DNA of 64,000 nt, from assembly GCA_903828595.1 (NCBI GenBank), contig CAIKMS010000016.1, positions 62,001 through 126,000 on the forward strand. Reading direction: 5' to 3'. Source of the DNA: an uncultured Pseudomonadota bacterium (GTDB lineage: Bacteria > Pseudomonadota > Gammaproteobacteria > Steroidobacterales > Steroidobacteraceae). Shown piece by piece: positions 54,443-62,698 of this stretch. How positions within the stretch are numbered: position 1 is the first letter of the stretch; each line of letters starts with the position of its first letter. Both the position numbers and the translations under genes were made by a program. The notes below the pieces were generated by a model. The model had not been told where the DNA came from. It did not search any database and saw only the letters and a list, made by a program, of their open reading frames with translations.

Positions 54443-55396
54443 TTACCAACTGGCCGGATGCCCCTGGCGCGCCAGATCGGCGACTAAATCTCGACCGGGC
54501 TGTTCCTCGTACCACTCTTTGATGAGATGGAAGGAAATCGACACGGAAGGCGGTAATTTAAGGGACCCGTTGATCAGTTCATCACGCGTCACAAACCGCG
54601 CGTCTTCGAGTTCTTCGCCGGCACGCGGCTGGCTGCCTGGCGCGGCGAGTCCACGAAATCCGACCATGAGCGAGGAAGGGAATGGCCAAGGTTGCGAGGA
54701 GTGATAGCGTAGTGCTACGACTTCAACGTGAGCCTCTTCGGCGACTTCGCGAATCACCGCATCCTCTAGGCTCTCACCGGGCTCTACAAAGCCTGCCAGG
54801 GTCGAATAGCGATGCGCAGGCCAGCTAGATTGCCGCCCCAACAGTGCTTTATCGTCTAGCGTAACCAGCACGATGATCGCGGGATCCAGCCGTGGGAACG
54901 CCTGGATGCCGCATGCAGTCGAAAGGCAGATGCGTACTTGCCCACCGCTATCCGATTTCGTGGCGTGCCCACAGCCACCGCAGTAGCGGTGCCGTGCGCG
55001 CCAATAAATGAGTGCTCTAGCATAGGCGAGCAGACCCGCCTCGCTCGGGTGCATGAGACCGCCGACCTGTCGCACATCCACGAAGGAATGACCGGGGTCA
55101 GGGGTGATTTCTTGAGGTAGTTCAACGGCAAAGCAATGATGCTCATCGAACTGGCCTAGGTAGATGGTCTCTGAGTTCGCGAGCCAACTCCCAGCCTGGC
55201 TGGCCTCCAATAAAGCTGCCCGTGGATTGGCCGACTCGATGATCAGGCTTTGTTGATTCCATACCGGCACAAAGCGCGCCATCGGACCACGCGACAGACT
55301 TTCGATCCATGCCGCGTCTTTACGCTGTTCTGAGTAACGATTGAGGTAGGGCCCGGCGTAGCGATGAACTAACGGGGCGATGGGTGTCGTTGTCAT
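54443..55396 (-). CDS. nudC: NudC, NADH pyrophosphatase / NAD-RNA decapping hydrolase
   Basis: 317 residues from ATG at 55396 (AGG upstream); a frame to 55480 is less likely. N-terminal DUF4743-like region, zinc ribbon YCGGCG...RICLSTACGIQAFPRLDPAII, Nudix box GFVEPGESLEDAVIREVAEEAHVEV with REVAEE, and the NudC-specific SQPWPFPSSLMVGF. It hydrolyses NADH and removes NAD caps from RNA. The fourth zinc-ribbon Cys position looks intact. Confidence 0.94.
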   Translation of the reverse strand: MTTTPIAPLVHRYAGPYLNRYSEQRKDAAWIESLSRGPMARFVPVWNQQSLIIESANPRAALLEASQAGSWLANSETIYLGQFDEHHCFAVELPQEITPDPGHSFVDVRQVGGLMHPSEAGLLAYARALIYWRARHRYCGGCGHATKSDSGGQVRICLSTACGIQAFPRLDPAIIVLVTLDDKALLGRQSSWPAHRYSTLAGFVEPGESLEDAVIREVAEEAHVEVVALRYHSSQPWPFPSSLMVGFRGLAAPGSQPRAGEELEDARFVTRDELINGSLKLPPSVSISFHLIKEWYEEQPGRDLVADLARQGHPASW

Positions 55397-55494
55397 TTTA
55401 GCCTGGCTCCAAACATCCTCACCGCCCCAGTGTAATGGCCTCGTATGGCAGTCCTGCATCAAACTTTTACCGAATACCATTTAAGACCAACCGA

Positions 55495-56079
55495 TTATCT
55501 TAATAGCTGTCCGCCCAACGCGAATTCTGAGCGAGGCCCCAGGGGTCGGTCGATTTCACAGAACGTGCAAACGCTTCGCCGTACCCGCAATGGGTCGTGG
55601 ATCATCAGGGAGTCGCAACCCGGGCATTCCCGAAGCTCTAGTTCGGTGCCTTTGTCGAGTAACCAGACCAGATGGGCTGCATGCTCGAAGGAGATTTTTC
55701 TCAGCGGCTCGCTGGCCAGATAGGTTTCGTAGGCATCGCAAAACAGTTCTGACCATTCCAGTGGCGGGGCTTCGGCTTGAGTCCGATGCAGGCCCAGCAA
55801 GCCCAGACTGGAATAAAGCCCGCCTAACACCGCCGCCTGACCACGAATTTCCCTGTTGCGCTGGAAAAAGTTCACCTGCGTCGGGGGCTTGCCGCGGTGG
55901 CGGCTGACTCGGACGCCGCCTGAATGGGCGAGGTAGCTCTTATAGAGTTTGCGGATTCGGTCATCCGACAGGCCGGTCCAGATACGAATAGTGCAAGTTC
56001 TCGCCTCGTGTGAAATCAGGCGTAAGGCAAGGTCAAATCGTTGCCAATCTCGGTTGTAGCGGTCATCGGTAATGCGCAT
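55495..56079 (-). CDS. FlhC-like transcriptional regulator
   Basis: 194 residues resembling FlhC (PF05280). The DNA-binding stretch RFDLALRLISHEARTCTIRIWTGLSDDRIRKLYKSYL is at 14-50. The zinc site is formed by Cys-152, Cys-155, Cys-171 and Cys-174 (ECPGCDSLMIH...SVCTFC). Similarity is visible but distant from E. coli FlhC. Its partner FlhD-like gene is divergent (56210) rather than upstream in an flhDC operon, and no flagellar genes are in the window. The target regulon is unknown. Confidence 0.78.
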   Translation of the reverse strand: MRITDDRYNRDWQRFDLALRLISHEARTCTIRIWTGLSDDRIRKLYKSYLAHSGGVRVSRHRGKPPTQVNFFQRNREIRGQAAVLGGLYSSLGLLGLHRTQAEAPPLEWSELFCDAYETYLASEPLRKISFEHAAHLVWLLDKGTELELRECPGCDSLMIHDPLRVRRSVCTFCEIDRPLGPRSEFALGGQLLR

Positions 56080-56110
56080 GGCAATTCTCCTAGGAAGCTC
56101 TAAAGTTCAA

Positions 56111-56134
56111 TTTTTGGTATAAATGCACCAAAAA
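56111..56134. promoter_or_regulatory. Inverted repeat between the flhC-like and flhD-like genes
   Basis: TTTTTGGT-N8-ACCAAAAA has perfect eight-base arms and stands midway in the 130-base divergent region. TATACT (56136-56141) and a second TATACT (56142-56147) are candidate -10 elements for the plus-strand gene. Likely an operator for one or both genes; the binding protein is unknown. Confidence 0.45.
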
Positions 56135-56209
56135 CTATACTTATACTGCGTGGGCGAAACCAGTCAGCATTCTTGGCGGTAACCACTAATAACTGCGAGG
56201 GGGTCCATT

Positions 56210-56869
56210 ATGATTTGGGAAATGCATACCACGGTACGGGACGCGGCGAGCGATACTTACGGTGCGCGGGACTTGCTAGACAAGGCTTTGTTACGCACGG
56301 TTCATGACGTAAACCGCTTGTTTTTAATGCAGGCAGGTCTGCTTTTGGATAGCCCCGAGGCCTCTGGTTTGGATCGACTGGGGAAGCTTCGCGTACTGGA
56401 CGGTGCTCCTCCTGGTGTTGTGGATCGCGCTGCTGGCTGTTCTTACACGCTGTTTACGATGAAATTTGACGACGTAGAGTTCTGGCGGCAGGTACGGGCC
56501 GAGGGTTTAGGCGTTCCCGTATTGCGTCCGGCGGCCGGCGGCTTTGCGCGCGCAGCGGCCTTTCTGATTTGGCACGTGGTACGCACTCGGGCCCGCGCCG
56601 CCTGCCTTATTTTAGGGGCACGCCCTGAGGTAGTTAAGATCTGGCAGGCGACGCCGGTCTCAGCGCTCGACCCGGTGGCGGCTCTTATGGTGCCCCACGT
56701 CCACGCACGCTGGGCGCACCACCCTACGTTCTGGCCGAATCTCGCTACAGCCGCGCAGGCTGGAACACCGCGGCAACTGCTGCAGGCGCGTCGTTTTGGC
56801 GCCCAACTTCTCGCGGCTGAGGCCCGGCGTCTACGTTTCGCGGTGTCGCCCAAGCCTGCTGCGCATTGA
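56210..56869 (+). CDS. FlhD-like protein with extra C-terminal region resembling an FlhC helix-turn-helix
   Basis: 219 residues, ATG at 56210 with GCGAGGGGG upstream. Residues 27-95 (ALLRTVHDVNRLFLMQAGLLLDSPEASGLDRLG, then SYTLFTMKFDDVEFWRQV) follow the pattern of FlhD ([28 protein letters not shown]). FlhD is normally about 115 residues; here another 120 follow. Residues 131-160 (ACLILGARPEVVKIWQATPVSALDP) line up with the DNA-binding part of the neighbouring FlhC-like protein (LISHEARTCTIRIWTGLSDD). The call is by eye and moderate. Confidence 0.6.
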   Translation: MIWEMHTTVRDAASDTYGARDLLDKALLRTVHDVNRLFLMQAGLLLDSPEASGLDRLGKLRVLDGAPPGVVDRAAGCSYTLFTMKFDDVEFWRQVRAEGLGVPVLRPAAGGFARAAAFLIWHVVRTRARAACLILGARPEVVKIWQATPVSALDPVAALMVPHVHARWAHHPTFWPNLATAAQAGTPRQLLQARRFGAQLLAAEARRLRFAVSPKPAAH

Positions 56870-56951
56870 AGATTCAAGATTGCCGGTTGCGGGCATGATG
56901 CAGTCGCCGTAGGCTTCGCTCCATTGAAAATAGCCGCGGTGTAAATGCCTC

Positions 56952-57887
56952 ATGCACGCTCTTAAAATCGAAAAGCTCAGTAAGCGCTATGACAACGGGG
57001 TTGAGGCCCTGAAGGGCATTGACCTGACAGTCCGGCAAGGCGATTTTTTCGCGTTACTTGGCCCTAACGGCGCCGGCAAAAGTACCACTATTGGTATCGT
57101 CACCTCGTTGGTTCGCAAAACCGGCGGAACGGTCAATGTTTTTGGCTACGATATTGATCGTGACGTGGAACGCGCCAAGGCCTGTATCGGGGTGGTGCCG
57201 CAAGAAATCAACTTCAACCAGTTCGAGACACCACAGACTATCCTAACCAACACCGCGGGCTTTTATGGAATCCCGCGAAAGATTGCCGCAGAGCGCGCTG
57301 AGCGCTACTTACGCCAGTTAAGCCTGTGGGATAAGCGTGATGCGGTCGCGCGATCTCTGTCGGGCGGTATGAAGCGACGACTGATGATTGCACGTGCTTT
57401 AGTACATGAGCCACGATTATTGATTCTCGATGAACCTACGGCTGGCGTTGACATCGAGATCCGGCGAACCATGTGGGAGTTTCTGCGAGAAACCAATGAA
57501 CGTGGCGTCACCATTATTTTGACAACCCATTATCTCGAAGAGGCAGAGACTCTCTGCCGTCATGTCGCGATCATCGATAAAGGCCGCATTATTGAAAACG
57601 ACCTGATGAGTGACGTGCTGCTAAAGCTTCACGGCGAGTCTTTTGTGGTGAATGTGCGCGATCCCTTGATGGTGGCGCCTGTTCTGACTGGATACGAGTG
57701 CCGACTGGTCGACCCAAAGACCCTGGAAGTTGACATCACGAAAGGTCAAAGTCTCAACGAAATTTTTAGCCGCTTGTCTGAGCTGGGAATTGCCGTGGTG
57801 TCCATGCGAAACAAGGTGAATCGCTTGGAGGAGTTGTTCATGCGTCTGGTAAGCCAATCGGCCGCCAACCCAGGGAGTGCCTCATGA
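56952..57887 (+). CDS. yadG: ABC transporter ATP-binding protein (YadG-like)
   Basis: 311 residues. Walker A LLGPNGAGKSTTIGIV, Q-loop VVPQEINFNQFET, signature RSLSGGMKRRLMIARAL, Walker B LLILDEPTAGVDIEIRR and switch TTHYLEEAE. The wording (KTGGTVNVFGYDIDRDVERAK, NFNQFETPQTIL) matches YadG, which pairs with YadH in an ABC-2-type exporter of unknown substrate. Overlaps the permease start by four bases. Confidence 0.92.
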   Translation: MHALKIEKLSKRYDNGVEALKGIDLTVRQGDFFALLGPNGAGKSTTIGIVTSLVRKTGGTVNVFGYDIDRDVERAKACIGVVPQEINFNQFETPQTILTNTAGFYGIPRKIAAERAERYLRQLSLWDKRDAVARSLSGGMKRRLMIARALVHEPRLLILDEPTAGVDIEIRRTMWEFLRETNERGVTIILTTHYLEEAETLCRHVAIIDKGRIIENDLMSDVLLKLHGESFVVNVRDPLMVAPVLTGYECRLVDPKTLEVDITKGQSLNEIFSRLSELGIAVVSMRNKVNRLEELFMRLVSQSAANPGSAS

Positions 57888-58693
57888 GCGTTTCGCAAGA
57901 CGACTTAAGCCATCAAGGGCAAATGCGCCGTGCAGCGTGGATTGGCTTTCAGACGATCGTGCGTCGTGAGTTTCAGCGCATCGTGCGCATCTGGGCGCAA
58001 ACCATCTTGCCACCGGTGGTCACGGCTACCCTTTATTTCATAATTTTTGGCGGCTTAATTGGGCGACGTGTCGGCTCAATGGGCGGCTTTGATTATATGC
58101 AGTACATCGCTCCGGGTTTGATCATGATGCAAGTCATTCAAACCTCTTTTGGTAATGTGGTGTCCTCGTTTTTTGGTGCGCGCTTTGGTAAGCATATTGA
58201 AGAGCTGCTGGTGTCCCCGCTGCCTAACTGGCTTATCGTCTTAGGATATGTGGCGGGCGGAATTTTACGTGGGTGCCTGGTGGGGCTTTGCGTGTCAGTC
58301 ATTGCGTTGTTTTTTGCAAATCTGCACGTGGTTCACTGGTTCATTATTTTCTGTGCCGTGTTGCTTACCTCTTTTGTGTTTTCGTTAGGTGGGTTTATTA
58401 ACGGCATATTTGCCAAAAATTTCGATCATATTTCTTGGTTTCCTACTTTTATCCTCTCGCCGCTAACCTATCTGGGTGGTGTTTTTTATTCAGTGACCAT
58501 GCTGCCGGCATGGGCGCAACCTATCGCGCAGCTAAACCCAATCCTTTATATGGTTAATGGTTTTCGTTACGGCTTTTTGGGCGTGTCAGATGTGGACATT
58601 CGCTTGAGCTTTGCCATTATGGTGATCTTCGCTGTGGCGTTATTCGCGGTCGCGGTGAGCCTTATGAACCGTGGCACCGGTATTCGCGAGTAA
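57884..58693 (+). CDS. yadH: ABC-2 transporter permease (YadH-like)
   Basis: 269 residues with six hydrophobic segments. Conserved blocks typical of YadH: RREFQRIVRIWAQTILPPVVTATLYFIIFGGLIG, GFDYMQYIAPGLIMMQVIQ, SFFGARFGKHIEELLVSPLPNWLI, LTYLGGVFYSVTMLPAWAQPIAQLNPILYMVNGFRYGFLG. Forms the membrane part of the exporter with the preceding ATPase; the substrate is unknown. Confidence 0.93.
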   Translation: MSVSQDDLSHQGQMRRAAWIGFQTIVRREFQRIVRIWAQTILPPVVTATLYFIIFGGLIGRRVGSMGGFDYMQYIAPGLIMMQVIQTSFGNVVSSFFGARFGKHIEELLVSPLPNWLIVLGYVAGGILRGCLVGLCVSVIALFFANLHVVHWFIIFCAVLLTSFVFSLGGFINGIFAKNFDHISWFPTFILSPLTYLGGVFYSVTMLPAWAQPIAQLNPILYMVNGFRYGFLGVSDVDIRLSFAIMVIFAVALFAVAVSLMNRGTGIRE

Positions 58694-58749
58694 ATTTGCG
58701 TTGGTATGAAAGTCGTTAGGATAGTTCAAGCCTAGGCCAGGGCAATTAA

Positions 58750-60207
58750 ATGAGTTCTATGCAAATGCACTCTGCCGATAGCGCCGCTAAGTGTGCGCTG
58801 ATAGTCGATGACTCCAAGTCAGCGCGTGTCGTGCTGAGTAAAATGCTGGAGAAGTACGGGCTCAAAGTTCATGCGGTTGATAGCGCGGAAAGCGCGATCG
58901 CTCATCTTGGCATTGAGCGCCCAGACGTGATCTTCATGGATCATCTGATGCCAGATATGGATGGCTTTCAGGCCGTGCAAATGATCAAGAATGACCCGCG
59001 TACGGCGGCGATTCCAATCATGATGTACACCTCTCAGGGAGGGGATTTGTATATTGGCCAGGCTAAGGCATTGGGTGCGACGGGCGTGTTGCCCAAGCAA
59101 ATGGGCCTTACCGATGTGGCCACCGTCCTGCATCACCTGCACCTATTGCCGGAGCGGCGTGAGGAAGTGACTGAGGAGGGTCAACACACTCTTGAATTAC
59201 CTAGCGTGCGTAGTGCTGACTCGATACTCACCCAGCCGGTGCCGCCCACGGATGTGACCGATGAGGTGGCAGCGCCACCCAGTACGGTAACCAGCGGTCC
59301 GATAGTACAAGCACCGCCTATAACGGCCAGCTTTATCCGTGAAGCCTTAGGACCGTTGTTCAGTGCTCAATCGGCTGAGTTGCGACGCTTCATGCTGGCA
59401 ACACTGGATTCGCAGTCCTTAGCGGCAGTAGCTCCGATAGTGCCGGCCATAACTCCAGCGGCCGAGCCGCCCCCGCCAGCCGCAGCGCAGTCATCCTCCT
59501 TGCTCTGGAAGCTGCTTTGTACTTTGTTTTTGCTCAGCACGCTTGCGCTGGGTGCTTATGCCGCAGTGACACGCAGTGCTTTACAGCGTGCCGAGCAATC
59601 GTTAGCCGATGCTCAAGCGACTCAGGCGCGCGCCGCGCTTGCCTCGGCTGAGGCGGCCTCCCCTACGCAGCCGGCAGACACCGCGAGTAGCGCATCGAGC
59701 TCAACCGCGACTCCGCCACAAGGTGCAGCGCTTCTAGAGCCGGTCACTCAAGCCTACGCCTACGGGCAGTTACCGCTAGGCGAGGAGCATCTGGCGGCTT
59801 TGCAGAAACTGGTCCATGAGTTGCAGGTGCGGGGACTGTCTGGCACCTTAACCTTGAGTAGCTATGCAGCGGATTTTTGCCTCACGGGAAATCCTGCTGA
59901 AGGTTACGGGCTGGCTCCCGAGGATATGCAGGCTAGCAAGTGCGATCTCAAAGCCAACCCGTTTGACGCGAGTCTGCGTGCTGAGACGCGCCAGTCACGC
60001 GGCTTTGCGCAGTACCTGTCGTCCTTGAAACAAACGCCATCGTTGATCACTGTTGAAGTACGTCATGCCGCGCATGCGCATGCGCATGACGCCATGGCGT
60101 ATCCCGAAGCGGTCGATGCCACGGCCGCGCAATGGAATCGTGCCGCGGCGTTGAATCAGCGCGTTGAGTTTCGCTTTGTGCCCAAAGCCTCCATTGTGAC
60201 GCCGTGA
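58750..60207 (+). CDS. Response-regulator receiver domain fused to a membrane anchor and C-terminal domain
   Basis: 485 residues. REC domain at 15-135: acidic pair Asp-20/Asp-21 (LIVDDSKSARVVL), phospho-acceptor Asp-64 (IFMDHLMPDMDGF), Thr/Ser at MMYTSQ and Lys in VLPKQMG. Then a Pro/Ala-rich linker, one membrane segment at about 250-270 (LLWKLLCTLFLLSTLALGAYAAV), a coiled coil, an Ala/Ser/Thr-rich spacer, and a C-terminal domain of about 160 residues that I do not recognise (LSSYAADFCLTGNPAEGYGLAPEDM), including a His-rich run HAAHAHAHD. If the membrane segment is inserted the C-terminus is periplasmic while REC stays in the cytoplasm. No histidine kinase is adjacent. Confidence 0.8.
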   Translation: MSSMQMHSADSAAKCALIVDDSKSARVVLSKMLEKYGLKVHAVDSAESAIAHLGIERPDVIFMDHLMPDMDGFQAVQMIKNDPRTAAIPIMMYTSQGGDLYIGQAKALGATGVLPKQMGLTDVATVLHHLHLLPERREEVTEEGQHTLELPSVRSADSILTQPVPPTDVTDEVAAPPSTVTSGPIVQAPPITASFIREALGPLFSAQSAELRRFMLATLDSQSLAAVAPIVPAITPAAEPPPPAAAQSSSLLWKLLCTLFLLSTLALGAYAAVTRSALQRAEQSLADAQATQARAALASAEAASPTQPADTASSASSSTATPPQGAALLEPVTQAYAYGQLPLGEEHLAALQKLVHELQVRGLSGTLTLSSYAADFCLTGNPAEGYGLAPEDMQASKCDLKANPFDASLRAETRQSRGFAQYLSSLKQTPSLITVEVRHAAHAHAHDAMAYPEAVDATAAQWNRAAALNQRVEFRFVPKASIVTP

Positions 60208-60240
60208 TCTGCCGTCCATCGACCTTCGAGCAGGGTTAAC

Positions 60241-61221
60241 TTGTCTGTCGCCAGGCCTTGCCGATTGCCCTTCAGGCCGCCGCTCATGCTGCGCGGCGCG
60301 CATCTGCAGTCGATTTTGCCCAGTACTTCGCTGCGTCGAGCGCGCGTGTGGCGTCGAGCGGCTGAGCTATTGGCCGTCAGTTACCCGGTTGAGCTGGATT
60401 GCGGTGATCAAGTCACTTTGGCGGGTTATCACTCCGCGAACCGTTCATCGAACAGTTTGGTGGTCATCGTGCACGGCTGGGAAGGGGCGGCCGACTCCTC
60501 TTACGTCTTGTCGGCGGCCGCGCACTTGTACGCGCAGGGTCATTCGATTTTTCGACTGAACCTGCGTGATCATGGCGATACCTTACATCTAAATTCAGGA
60601 ATTTTTCATTCTTGTCGCCTGCGCGAAGTGGTGGGTGCTATTTCGGCGATTTCCAACCAGTTCAAGCCCGAGCGCTTGTCGTTGGTAGGCTTTTCGCTGG
60701 GTGGAAATTTTATGCTGCGCGTGGCGGCCGACCCGCAAGCACCAGCGATAGAGCGTGTGGTCGCTGTAGGCCCGGTTTTAGATCCCAGTCGCACCATGCA
60801 GGCCCTAGAAAACGGGCCGGGTATTTATAAACGCTATTTTTTAAAAAAATGGCGTCGTTCCCTGCAGGCAAAGGCACGTATTTGGCCGGATCTGTACCGT
60901 TTTGATCAATTGCACCGCTACAAGAGCCTGGCGCAAATGACGGAGGATCTCGTTTTGCAGCACACGGAGTTCTCAACGCTTAGCGATTATCTCAACGGGT
61001 ATGCCATCATTGGCAATCGTTTAGCATTACTTAAGGCGCCATCGGTCATACTGGCCGCCTTAGATGATCCGATCATTCCGGCGGACGACTTGAACCGGCT
61101 GGCAGGGGTGGAGTCTCTAAAGGTCATGGTAACGGACGTAGGCGGTCATTGCGGTTACGTCGAGTCACTGTCCGGGCCTACCTTTGCCGATCGATATATC
61201 GGTGAACTGTTGGCGATTTGA
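60241..61221 (+). CDS. YheT-like alpha/beta hydrolase
   Basis: 326 residues starting at TTG 60241 (GGG six bases upstream), which keeps the family N-terminus FRPPLMLRGAHLQSILPS. Core blocks: VVIVHGWEGAADSSYVLSAAAHLYAQGHSIFRLNLRDHGD, nucleophile Ser in LVGFSLGGNFMLRVA, acid in ALDDPIIPADDL and His in DVGGHCGYVES. YheT-type hydrolases act on small esters or lipids; substrate unknown. Confidence 0.9.
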   Translation: MSVARPCRLPFRPPLMLRGAHLQSILPSTSLRRARVWRRAAELLAVSYPVELDCGDQVTLAGYHSANRSSNSLVVIVHGWEGAADSSYVLSAAAHLYAQGHSIFRLNLRDHGDTLHLNSGIFHSCRLREVVGAISAISNQFKPERLSLVGFSLGGNFMLRVAADPQAPAIERVVAVGPVLDPSRTMQALENGPGIYKRYFLKKWRRSLQAKARIWPDLYRFDQLHRYKSLAQMTEDLVLQHTEFSTLSDYLNGYAIIGNRLALLKAPSVILAALDDPIIPADDLNRLAGVESLKVMVTDVGGHCGYVESLSGPTFADRYIGELLAI

Positions 61222-61266
61222 TTTTGCAAGAACATAGACGCATCACGAAACGGCATTAGGAAATAC

Positions 61267-61782
61267 ATGGGTAGTAGTCAGATGGGTAAGACTTTTAACG
61301 TCGCGTTAGCGATTTTGACCCTGTTGATGGGCTTGAGTGCCTCGAGTCTTGCGCGTGAAGCGCCGCCTCCGGTCGCGCGATCGGTGCTCTTAGCGGCCGA
61401 TCAGGCAGCACCGATGGTCCAACAGTGCTCTAGGGCGGTCCCGCGTATTACCGGCAGCTGGATTCCAACGGCTAAGGATATTAAGCGCTTAGAGCGAGAC
61501 CTAGTGCGGATCAAAGGCCAGCGCGCCTCGGCTTGCTGTACGCAGTCGGCCAAAATGGATGATGCTTCAAAGTACTTTCGCCAGTATGCGGGCGTGGTAC
61601 GTGGGGGTCGTAAGCTTATTTACGTGAATGGTTTTCTGCACCCGCCGGTTGGTGCTCCGGAGGAGGTCAACTGGAAGCTGCAACCCGTGATTGTTTGCGG
61701 TGGCGGCACCGACAACTGGGGTGTGCTCTACGATCCCCAAACACGCGCCTTCAGCCAGTTGGCTTTTAATGGTGAGGGCTAA
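61267..61782 (+). CDS. Small exported protein, unknown function
   Basis: 171 residues (or 166 from the second Met) with a signal peptide ending SASSLA. The mature part has four cysteines (QQCSRAVP, SACCTQSA, PVIVCGGG) and an aromatic C-terminus (WGVLYDPQTRAFSQLAFNGEG). No family is recognised. TAGGAAATAC precedes the start ATG. Located between the hydrolase and the pirin, possibly co-transcribed. Confidence 0.7.
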   Translation: MGSSQMGKTFNVALAILTLLMGLSASSLAREAPPPVARSVLLAADQAAPMVQQCSRAVPRITGSWIPTAKDIKRLERDLVRIKGQRASACCTQSAKMDDASKYFRQYAGVVRGGRKLIYVNGFLHPPVGAPEEVNWKLQPVIVCGGGTDNWGVLYDPQTRAFSQLAFNGEG

Positions 61783-61809
61783 CGCTGAGCTAAGAGATTA
61801 GGAGTCAGG

Positions 61810-62688
61810 ATGACTATCCAAAAGCTCATTGCACCGAATCGTCGTCATCTAGGCGGCGGCTTTCACGTGCTGCGTTCTTTGCCTGCCCTAGACTGCGCCT
61901 CGGTAGGGCCCTTTGTTTTTGTTGATCAGATGGGGCCTCTGACCCTGGAAGCCGGCCAAGGGCTGGATGTGAGACCGCATCCGCATATTGGCTTGGCGAC
62001 GCTGACGTATCTCTACGAAGGCGCTATTACCCACCGTGACAGTTTAGGGTCGGTGGCAACGGTTAATCCGGGGGATGTGGGCTGGATGGTTGCTGGTCGT
62101 GGCATCGTGCATTCCGAGCGCAGTCCTGATGCCTGGCGTGAGAAGGCCGGCCCCATGCTGGGCTTGCAGTGCTGGGTGGCATTGCCGAGTGATCTCGAAG
62201 AATGCGAGCCCAGTTATGTGCACGTATTGGCTGCCGCATTGCCGGCTTGGAATGAGGCTGGCGTGACCTGCACGCTGGCGGTCGGCAGTTGGCGTGGTCG
62301 AGTCTCCCCGGTGACGGGATGTTCACCAACCGTTTTTGCGAGTTTGTCCTTTGAGCCTACGGCATGCCTTAGCTGGAACGCTGACCACGAAGAGCGGGCG
62401 GTATTTGTGGTGGACGGTGATTTAGAGGTTGCTGGTCAAAAGGTAGCCGCCGGGGAGTTGGCGGTGTTGACGCCTAAAGAGACGGTGCTGTTACAAGCAC
62501 GCGCAGCGACCCGCGCTGTGGTGCTAGGTGGCGCGCCTTTCTTGCAATCACGCCACCTGTCGTGGAATTTTGTATCCACGCGGCCTGAACGCATCGATCA
62601 GGCGCGTCAGGCTTGGACACAGTACGCTTCACCGCCCTTTCTTCAGGTGCCGGGTGAGACGGAGTTCATCCCACTGCCGGCCGCTTAA
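61810..62688 (+). CDS. Pirin family protein
   Basis: 292 residues. The N-terminal cupin holds the pirin signature FVFVDQMGPLTLEAGQGLDVRPHPHIGLATLTYLYEGAITHRDSLGS and GRGIVHSERSP, giving His/His/His/Glu metal ligands. The C-terminal cupin lacks them, as usual. Pirins include quercetinase-like dioxygenases and iron-dependent regulators of unclear substrate. AGGAGTCAGG precedes the ATG. Confidence 0.92.
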   Translation: MTIQKLIAPNRRHLGGGFHVLRSLPALDCASVGPFVFVDQMGPLTLEAGQGLDVRPHPHIGLATLTYLYEGAITHRDSLGSVATVNPGDVGWMVAGRGIVHSERSPDAWREKAGPMLGLQCWVALPSDLEECEPSYVHVLAAALPAWNEAGVTCTLAVGSWRGRVSPVTGCSPTVFASLSFEPTACLSWNADHEERAVFVVDGDLEVAGQKVAAGELAVLTPKETVLLQARAATRAVVLGGAPFLQSRHLSWNFVSTRPERIDQARQAWTQYASPPFLQVPGETEFIPLPAA

Positions 62689-62698
62689 TCTTTTTGCC

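Noticed and set aside
60064..60092. GCGCATGCGCATGCGCATG tract
   Set aside because: It is coding sequence for a His-Ala run in the receiver-fusion protein, not a separate repeat element.
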